Positions 1-4,172 of a stretch of DNA of 5,239 nt are shown here, one piece after another; the stretch's first letter is position 1; every line of letters begins with the position of its first letter. Origin of the DNA: an uncultured Bacilli bacterium. Lineage in GTDB: Bacteria > Bacillota_I > Bacilli_A > RF39 > UBA660. The DNA lies in contig CAQHJP010000048.1 of the NCBI GenBank assembly GCA_948801035.1, positions 1 through 5,239 on the forward strand, written 5' to 3'. The notes under the pieces were generated by a model, which did not search any database, was not told where the DNA came from, and saw only the letters and a list, made by a program, of their open reading frames with translations. The translations under genes were made by a program, and so were the position numbers.

Positions 1-2
1 AT

Positions 3-653
3 TTTTCTGATATAACACTTAGTACATTTGATTTACCTAAATATTCAAAAATACTAAATGATGCTATAAATAATGGAATTAAAATTTATAATGATGCATA
101 CATAAGTTGTGCAAATAAAGCTTTTGGATTTAATAGAAAGCATGATAATCATCTTGCACTACTTCATAAAATGTTTGTTGTAGATAAAATGCAAAATAAA
201 ATATTAAAATGTAAAACAATGAGTGATGTATTTAATATAATTAAAAGTTATCCATTAATTGGTAATTTTATGGCTTATCAACTAATAACTGATATAAATT
301 ATAGTAATGTAGTAAATTTTAAAGAAGATGAATTTACTATTGCGGGACCTGGTTCTATTAGAGGAATAAAAAAATGTTTTATAGATAAAGGTAATATGAG
401 TGATGAAGATATAATTAGATATATGTATAAAAGTCAAGATAAGGAGTTTAAACGTCTAAGTTTAAAATTTAAAAAACTTAAAAATAGACCACTGCAACTT
501 ATTGATTGTCAAAATATATTTTGTGAACTTGATAAATATTTAAGAGAAGCTAGGCCTAATTTAAAATCAAATAGAAGTAGAATAAAGAAAAAATATATTC
601 CTAAAAAAGATAAAATAGAATATATTTATCCACCTAAATGGAATATAAATTAA
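3..653 (+). CDS. 5-hmdU DNA kinase / thymine pyrophosphorylase-like protein, 5'-truncated
   Basis: The frame is open from the window edge to TAA at 651-653, giving 216 visible residues; the N-terminus lies outside. I recognise the family by its conserved blocks: IYNDAYI (residues 28-34 of the fragment), SYPLIGNFMAYQ (82-93), DINYSNVVNF (97-106), AGPGSIRGIKKCF (114-126), RPLQLIDCQNIFCELDKY (162-179), SRIKKKY (192-198) and YPPKW (209-213). Known phage members act on 5-hydroxymethyluracil in DNA, activating it by (pyro)phosphorylation so that amino acids or polyamines can be attached. The SYPLIGNFMAYQ segment resembles a helix-hairpin-helix. The ATG at 171 is not taken as the start, because the 56 codons upstream are open and carry family sequence such as IYNDAYI. 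Family members I recall are about 280-330 aa, so perhaps 70-100 residues are missing. The family call is firm; the chemical role in this organism is inferred. A bacterial member could act on another base or nucleotide. Confidence 0.82.
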   Translation, partial: FSDITLSTFDLPKYSKILNDAINNGIKIYNDAYISCANKAFGFNRKHDNHLALLHKMFVVDKMQNKILKCKTMSDVFNIIKSYPLIGNFMAYQLITDINYSNVVNFKEDEFTIAGPGSIRGIKKCFIDKGNMSDEDIIRYMYKSQDKEFKRLSLKFKKLKNRPLQLIDCQNIFCELDKYLREARPNLKSNRSRIKKKYIPKKDKIEYIYPPKWNIN

Positions 654-673
654 AATAGCCCTAAGGCTATTTT
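652..673 (+). terminator. Bidirectional rho-independent terminator
   Basis: A perfect 9-bp stem, AAAATAGCC (652-660) with GGCTATTTT (665-673), closes on a CTAA loop. The T run at 669-675 serves the plus-strand gene, whose stop codon overlaps the stem base. The minus-strand ASCH gene stops at 679, so the same hairpin probably ends it too; its T run on that strand is shorter (four T within the stem, then AATTT). Confidence 0.85.
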
Positions 674-678
674 TTCTA

Positions 679-1074
679 TTAATTATCAAAATTCCATATA
701 CTTAGTTTTCCTTTTGCTTTTATAGGATCAACTAGCTCAATATTATCTAATATAAATGCATAACGTCCTTCTTTATATTCACCACATATATATTCTTCAT
801 AATTATTATTTTTAATTTCTTCTACATACTCTTTAGTCATGTAAATACAATCAACTAAATCACATTTGCAAATAATATAACCAAAATGCAAATCTTTATT
901 TTCTATTAAAGACATTAATTCTTTATTATTTAATGTTTCTTTTTTTATTTTAGTCATACTAGCATGTATGTATAACTTTCCCCTATAAGTTGTTTTCCAA
1001 CTTCTAGTTTCTATATGTTTATTACCATTTAAGATTAAAGTAGCGTATGGCTCTGTTAAACTTAATACTTTCAT
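679..1074 (-). CDS. ASCH-domain protein
   Basis: A 131-residue protein that is almost entirely one ASCH domain. Matching blocks are MKVLSLTEPYATLILNGNK (1-19), HIETRSWKTTYRGKLYIHAS (20-39), HFGYIICKCDLVDC (63-76) and the C-terminal GRYAFILDN..PIKAKGKLSIWNF (103-129). ASCH proteins have a PUA-like barrel that binds RNA or modified nucleosides; one subgroup (E. coli YqfB) hydrolyses N4-acetylcytidine. I cannot assign a catalytic set here, so activity is left open. A longer reading from ATG 1152 would overlap the dehydrogenase gene by 62 bp in another frame and lacks homology before MKVLSL. The start at 1074 has GGGGAAG just upstream and matches the usual ASCH N-terminus. The gene follows the dehydrogenase by 16 bp, so the two are probably cotranscribed, ending at the 652-673 hairpin. 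Confidence 0.88.
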   Translation of the reverse strand: MKVLSLTEPYATLILNGNKHIETRSWKTTYRGKLYIHASMTKIKKETLNNKELMSLIENKDLHFGYIICKCDLVDCIYMTKEYVEEIKNNNYEEYICGEYKEGRYAFILDNIELVDPIKAKGKLSIWNFDN

Positions 1075-1079
1075 TTTAT

Positions 1080-1086
1080 CTTCCCC
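1080..1086 (-). promoter_or_regulatory. Ribosome binding site of the ASCH gene
   Basis: Read on the minus strand this is GGGGAAG, with the GGGGA core 7 nt before ATG 1074. It lies in the 16-bp gap after the dehydrogenase stop codon and supports the short start over ATG 1152. Confidence 0.6.
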
Positions 1087-1090
1087 ATTC

Positions 1091-1828
1091 TTAACTTCTT
1101 GCAGCACCATCAACAGATAATATTTCACCTGTAATGTAACTTGCCATATCACTTGCTAAAAACAAAAAAGCATTTGCTATATCACGGGGTTGCCCTATTC
1201 TTCCAAGTGGAATTGTTTTAATTAAAGGTTCTATCATTTCTTTTTTTAAATTTGCAACCATATCTGTTTTTATAATACCAGGTGCTACAGCATTTACTCT
1301 AATATTAAAAGGTGCAAGTTCTCTTGATAAAGATTTTGTTATACCATTAACAGCAAATTTGCTTGTCGGATACCCTACTCCTGATGATTGTCCATAAATA
1401 CTAACCATAGAACTTGTGTTTAAAATAACTCCGCCACCATTATTTTTCATGTATGGAACTACTACTTTTGATGTATTAAATATCGCATTTACATTTAAAT
1501 CCATTATATTTTTAAATTCTAAAGATGTTGTATCTTCAATTTTTTTATTTGCTGATATACCTGCATTATTTACTAAAATATCAATATGCTTATACTTATC
1601 ATAAATTTTTTTAACTACATCTTCTATATCATTAATATCACTTAGATTAGGCCAGTATCCACTAACATTCATTCCAATATTTTTTAATTCTTCTACCGCC
1701 TTACTTACACTTTCTTCTCTTGAACCAAATAATATAACTTCTGCCTTATTTTCTTTAAATAATTTTACTGTTTCAAATCCAATTCCTCTTGTCCCACCTG
1801 TAATAATAGCTACTTTATTTTCTAACAT
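1091..1828 (-). CDS. Short-chain dehydrogenase/reductase, FabG-like
   Basis: A 245-residue classical SDR of normal full length. The nucleotide-binding motif TGGTRGIG spans 10-17, NNAG is at 87-90, and the catalytic tetrad is N112, S140, Y153 and K157 (YPTSK); the last three lie two residues after their counterparts in E. coli FabG. SREES after strand 2 (36-40) suggests NADP(H) preference. The aspartate usually seen after strand 3 is replaced by asparagine (N61 in WPNLSD). PG motif 183-184 and YITGEILSVDG (231-241) are typical. Such enzymes include 3-oxoacyl-ACP reductases, hydroxysteroid dehydrogenases and sugar reductases; sequence alone does not give the substrate, and no fatty-acid genes are nearby, so I do not call it fabG. 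The start is supported by AAGGAG (1837-1842) 8 nt upstream. It has its own promoter-like box and is followed closely by the ASCH gene. Confidence 0.93.
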   Translation of the reverse strand: MLENKVAIITGGTRGIGFETVKLFKENKAEVILFGSREESVSKAVEELKNIGMNVSGYWPNLSDINDIEDVVKKIYDKYKHIDILVNNAGISANKKIEDTTSLEFKNIMDLNVNAIFNTSKVVVPYMKNNGGGVILNTSSMVSIYGQSSGVGYPTSKFAVNGITKSLSRELAPFNIRVNAVAPGIIKTDMVANLKKEMIEPLIKTIPLGRIGQPRDIANAFLFLASDMASYITGEILSVDGAARS

Positions 1829-1880
1829 TTTATCCGCTCCTTAATATGCGTTTATTTATCATTTTTAGTATTACAATTAA

Positions 1881-1889
1881 ATTATATCA
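1881..1889 (-). promoter_or_regulatory. Extended -10 promoter before the SDR-ASCH pair
   Basis: On the minus strand this reads TGATATAAT, a perfect extended -10 (TGn plus TATAAT). No good -35 is seen at 16-18 bp spacing (ACTAAT, AACTAA, TAACTA), but extended -10 promoters can work without one. Transcription would start near 1874, giving a leader of about 45 nt. I see no rho-independent terminator for the upstream 451-aa gene in the 79-bp gap, so read-through is also possible. Confidence 0.6.
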
Positions 1890-1907
1890 TAATTTAAAAT
1901 AAATTAG

Positions 1908-3263
1908 TTATATTCTTTTACTGCAATATATTTTATCAAATATTATATTTAAATTTTCTTCATCTATATACTTGCAATAATTACTTTGATTTTTTATATA
2001 CGTAAGTACTTTTATAAATTCTTCTTTTTCTAGTTGTCTATTTAAATTTACATCTTTTAAATCCATATATGAAAAATAAATTTTATTATTATCAAACATT
2101 GCTGTCAATAATTCGTAATTATTTCTCTTTATAACAACATATTCAGTATGCATAAGAGTCTTATCACAGACAACTGATCCTTCTTTTATTTTTTTCATTG
2201 GCTTACTAATTTTTACTTGTTTTGGTTTTTGTTTGTTATATGATTTTTTAACCATTCTATTTTTATCTGCTTCTTCTATAGTTGCTGTTGCAATAATATC
2301 AAAATTATCTTTTTTATTTATTTTAAAAATATTCTCAAAATCAGCTGAATAACTTTTTCTATTTACTACTATTTTAAATTCATCTTTTAAAGAAGGCGCA
2401 AATATTTCATATCCTGAGTAATTCATTCCCTCTTCTGAATAAACATATAAAATTTTATCTTGACATTTAATAATAGTACCCCTACTTATATTACATTTTT
2501 GCCATTTATAATCTTCAAATTGTTTTTTTATATTTTCATAAACTTCTTTAGTTACAAAATCTAAAACTTTATAATTACGATTTTCTATTGTTATTATATC
2601 ACTATAATAAATATAATTTTCTCCAGAATTACTAATAAATTTATAACAATTAATATCATTAGACACTTTTATAGCTGTAAGCATGTTATCACAAATTTCA
2701 AAAGCTAAATAAAAATTATTATTATATTTAAAAATATCTCCTACCTCTAGTGGTAAATTAATAGAATACTTTTTTAAAGATGGATGTTTATCTTTTAATA
2801 TACTTAGTTTTTTTAAAAATAAATGTTTATCATAATCATTTAATGTACCAAGTTTTTTTAGATATTCAACTCTTTCATCATAATTAAAAAGTTCTGTGAT
2901 ATAAAAACACGTATCTTTATCCAAATCATAATTTTTACTATCAACAATAAATCGTTCTTCGCTTTTTTTCCTCATGCAATTAGAACTACCATATATACAT
3001 GTTAATTCATTTTCTTGTTTGTTAAGTACTAAAAATGGTCCTATATGATGCCCTTTTTTGACCACTTTTGGACTTTTTGGAATTCTATTTGCAAGTACAA
3101 TATCATATTTACAAATATCTTTAAATTTTTCTTTTGATATTGAAGTAATAATAACGTTTTCTTTTTCTAAATCTTTTTTAATTTCTGATTGATTATCATT
3201 TTTTGATTTTTCATTTATATGAAATAACGAATAAATTCTTTTTAATAATTCTACCTTTTTCAT
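1908..3263 (-). CDS. Protein of four tandem MazF/PemK-like beta-barrel modules
   Basis: A 451-residue protein with no gene name I recognise. A charged N-terminal helical stretch (1-45) precedes four units of the same layout: a strand with (G)DI/GTI/GSV, a strand with Y/F-L/V-V, an N-L-T-A-I type strand, then a helix. They begin at about 53 (YDIVLANR...HHIGPFLVLNKQENELTCI), 174 (VGDIFKYNNNFYLAFEICDN), 261 (RGTIIKCQDKILYVYSEE) and 361 (EGSVVCDKTLMHTEYVVIKR). Unit 1 most resembles the MazF/PemK SH3-like barrel, where the GxGPFLVL-like strand follows the GDIV strand. A lysine-rich linker (336-359) separates units 3 and 4. No signal peptide or membrane segment is seen. MazF proteins are ~110-residue RNases; the repeat arrangement argues for binding rather than a simple toxin, and no antitoxin-sized gene is adjacent. 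Start chosen at 3263 because GGAGG lies 9 nt upstream; ATG 3317 lies over the promoter. The repeat reading is mine; a search could refute it. Confidence 0.8.
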   Translation of the reverse strand: MKKVELLKRIYSLFHINEKSKNDNQSEIKKDLEKENVIITSISKEKFKDICKYDIVLANRIPKSPKVVKKGHHIGPFLVLNKQENELTCIYGSSNCMRKKSEERFIVDSKNYDLDKDTCFYITELFNYDERVEYLKKLGTLNDYDKHLFLKKLSILKDKHPSLKKYSINLPLEVGDIFKYNNNFYLAFEICDNMLTAIKVSNDINCYKFISNSGENYIYYSDIITIENRNYKVLDFVTKEVYENIKKQFEDYKWQKCNISRGTIIKCQDKILYVYSEEGMNYSGYEIFAPSLKDEFKIVVNRKSYSADFENIFKINKKDNFDIIATATIEEADKNRMVKKSYNKQKPKQVKISKPMKKIKEGSVVCDKTLMHTEYVVIKRNNYELLTAMFDNNKIYFSYMDLKDVNLNRQLEKEEFIKVLTYIKNQSNYCKYIDEENLNIIFDKIYCSKRI

Positions 3264-3272
3264 ATTAAAAAA

Positions 3273-3277
3273 CCTCC
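3273..3277 (-). promoter_or_regulatory. Ribosome binding site fixing the 451-aa gene start
   Basis: GGAGG on the minus strand, 9 nt before ATG 3263. It rules out the in-frame ATG at 3317, which has no Shine-Dalgarno site and lies over the promoter -35 box. Confidence 0.8.
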
Positions 3278-3288
3278 AATAGACATAT

Positions 3289-3317
3289 ATTATACATATT
3301 AAATTTATTAAATTCAA
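3289..3317 (-). promoter_or_regulatory. Sigma-A type promoter of the 451-aa gene
   Basis: On the minus strand a -35 box TTGAAT (3317-3312) and a -10 box TATAAT (3294-3289) are separated by exactly 17 bp. This is the best promoter match in the window. Transcription would start near 3282, only about 5 nt before GGAGG, so the leader is short. It lies just downstream of the stop of the 212-aa gene and gives the 451-aa gene its own transcription. Confidence 0.7.
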
Positions 3318-3326
3318 TACTTTTTA

Positions 3327-3965
3327 CTATCTATTATGATTACTATCATTTAAATACGCCTGATATGAAAGTTTTGTAGCTTTAGAATTTTTATATCTTT
3401 CCAATTTTTCATTTTCAATAGTTTTTTCCACTTTCTTTTGATATTTTACCATAAATAATTTGTCTTTTAAATTTTTATATTTCTTTTTATTAATAAAGTC
3501 CCAATTACTATTTAATAATTCTCTTTCTTTACTATTTCTATAGTCTTTTAAACCTATCAAAAGAAGATAATCTTTTAACTGTTTTAAATAAATTAATTCT
3601 TGATTGCTATATTCATTTTTAAATTCTTCTGGGATCTCAAAAGTTTGGGGATAATCGTATAAGTTTTTTACTACATCATCAAAATTATGACAATGACTAA
3701 TCATTAAGCGATATTCTAATTCTTGTTCTGGCTTTTCTCTTCCATATAATTTAGCCTTAAAATGATATGTTATATTGCTAGGAAATGCTTCTTGCAAACT
3801 TGAACTAACATCATATAAATCAGCATCACTAATATATCTTACCCACTCTAGAGTATTTCTTTTTTTATCATAAAATGGATATGGGATACTGCAATTTTTA
3901 AATTTTCTATATTTTTTATTTTTTTGTTTATAATTAAAATTTTTTATCTTAGTAAATATATTCAT
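3327..3965 (-). CDS. Hypothetical lysine-rich 212-aa protein
   Basis: I do not recognise this family. The protein is basic at the N-terminus (KIKNFNYKQKNKKYRKFKN, residues 6-24), suggesting contact with nucleic acid or another acidic partner. A mixed region follows with the aromatic-rich stretch IPYPFYDKKRNTLEWVRYIS (27-46), then a central segment with HCHNFDDVV (91-99) and YPQTFEIPEEF (105-115), and a long, highly charged helical C-terminus (122-200) that may form coiled coils. There is no signal peptide, membrane span or known catalytic motif. The start at 3965 is supported by AGGAGA 7 nt upstream. It is the first gene of the minus-strand block, 63 bp before the 451-aa gene, and divergent from the PurZ-like gene with a 207-bp shared upstream region. 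It could be a partner of the barrel-repeat protein, but only position supports that. Confidence 0.8.
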   Translation of the reverse strand: MNIFTKIKNFNYKQKNKKYRKFKNCSIPYPFYDKKRNTLEWVRYISDADLYDVSSSLQEAFPSNITYHFKAKLYGREKPEQELEYRLMISHCHNFDDVVKNLYDYPQTFEIPEEFKNEYSNQELIYLKQLKDYLLLIGLKDYRNSKERELLNSNWDFINKKKYKNLKDKLFMVKYQKKVEKTIENEKLERYKNSKATKLSYQAYLNDSNHNR

Positions 3966-4002
3966 AGTATAATCTCCTTCTAATACGCTTTTATTTTTAT
4001 TT

Positions 4003-4008
4003 ATTATA
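4003..4008 (-). promoter_or_regulatory. Possible -10 box of the 212-aa gene
   Basis: A perfect TATAAT on the minus strand, giving a start of transcription near 3996 and a leader of about 30 nt before ATG 3965. The sequences at 15-18 bp spacing (TACTTC, ATACTT, TATACT, ATATAC) are poor -35 matches, and TATAAT occurs easily in DNA this AT-rich, so this is tentative. Confidence 0.4.
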
Positions 4009-4063
4009 TATCAAATTTTAGTAGAAGTATATAAAATATTTAAAATAAATTTGCCTTTATATC

Positions 4064-4091
4064 TTGTAAAAATAGCATTTTATGATAAAAT
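4064..4091 (+). promoter_or_regulatory. Possible promoter of the PurZ-like gene
   Basis: A -35-like TTGTAA (4064-4069) lies 16 bp before TAAAAT (4086-4091). The latter is preceded by TGA (4083-4085), forming an extended -10 with one mismatch to TATAAT. Transcription would start near 4098, leaving a leader of about 75 nt that contains the palindrome at 4109-4120. Confidence 0.5.
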
Positions 4092-4108
4092 ATATGACTA
4101 AAGTGATT

Positions 4109-4120
4109 CTTAATATTAAG
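4109..4120. repeat. 12-bp perfect palindrome in the PurZ-like gene leader
   Basis: CTTAATATTAAG is self-complementary over 12 bp. It lies about 12 nt after the predicted transcription start, where a dimeric repressor could bind. Short AT palindromes arise by chance in such DNA, so operator function is only suggested. Confidence 0.4.
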
Positions 4121-4136
4121 TATGCTTTAAATTTAA

Positions 4137-4160
4137 TAAATAATAGTTTAAACTTATTTA
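4137..4160 (+). repeat. AT-rich inverted repeat just before the ribosome binding site
   Basis: TAAATAA (4137-4143) can pair with TTATTTA (4154-4160), enclosing the 8-bp palindrome GTTTAAAC (4146-4153) with a 2-nt bulge. The structure abuts the Shine-Dalgarno site at 4160-4166. Pairing is entirely A-U except at the centre, so stability would be low; there is no T run and it does not look like a terminator. Confidence 0.3.
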
Positions 4161-4166
4161 GGGGGA
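4160..4166 (+). promoter_or_regulatory. Ribosome binding site of the PurZ-like gene
   Basis: AGGGGGA lies 6 nt before ATG 4173. It decides the start of a gene that runs out of the window and whose first residues (MIKNVISVIDGEAGS) align with the beginning of the adenylosuccinate synthetase fold. Confidence 0.75.
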
Positions 4167-4172
4167 AAAGAT

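Larger units (their letters stand above)
3966..4172. other. Divergent intergenic region
   Basis: These 207 bp separate the minus-strand block from the PurZ-like gene. They hold promoter-like boxes for both directions, a 12-bp palindrome and a weak inverted repeat, each listed separately. I see no RNA gene, terminator or coding frame here. The shared region would allow joint control of the two divergent genes. Confidence 0.6.

Noticed and set aside
171..173. ATG as the start of the thymine-modification gene
   Set aside because: The same frame is open to the window edge and the upstream residues fit the family, so this is an internal methionine.
1075..1152. Longer ASCH protein starting at ATG 1152
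   Set aside because: The extra 26 residues overlap the SDR gene in another frame and show no ASCH homology; the start at 1074 has its own GGGGAAG.
1416..1604. Plus-strand open frame of 62 codons
   Set aside because: It is antisense to the core of the SDR gene, which has intact catalytic residues.
1908..3263. Simple MazF/PemK toxin of a toxin-antitoxin pair
   Set aside because: The protein is about four times the usual length, has repeated units and no small antitoxin gene beside it.
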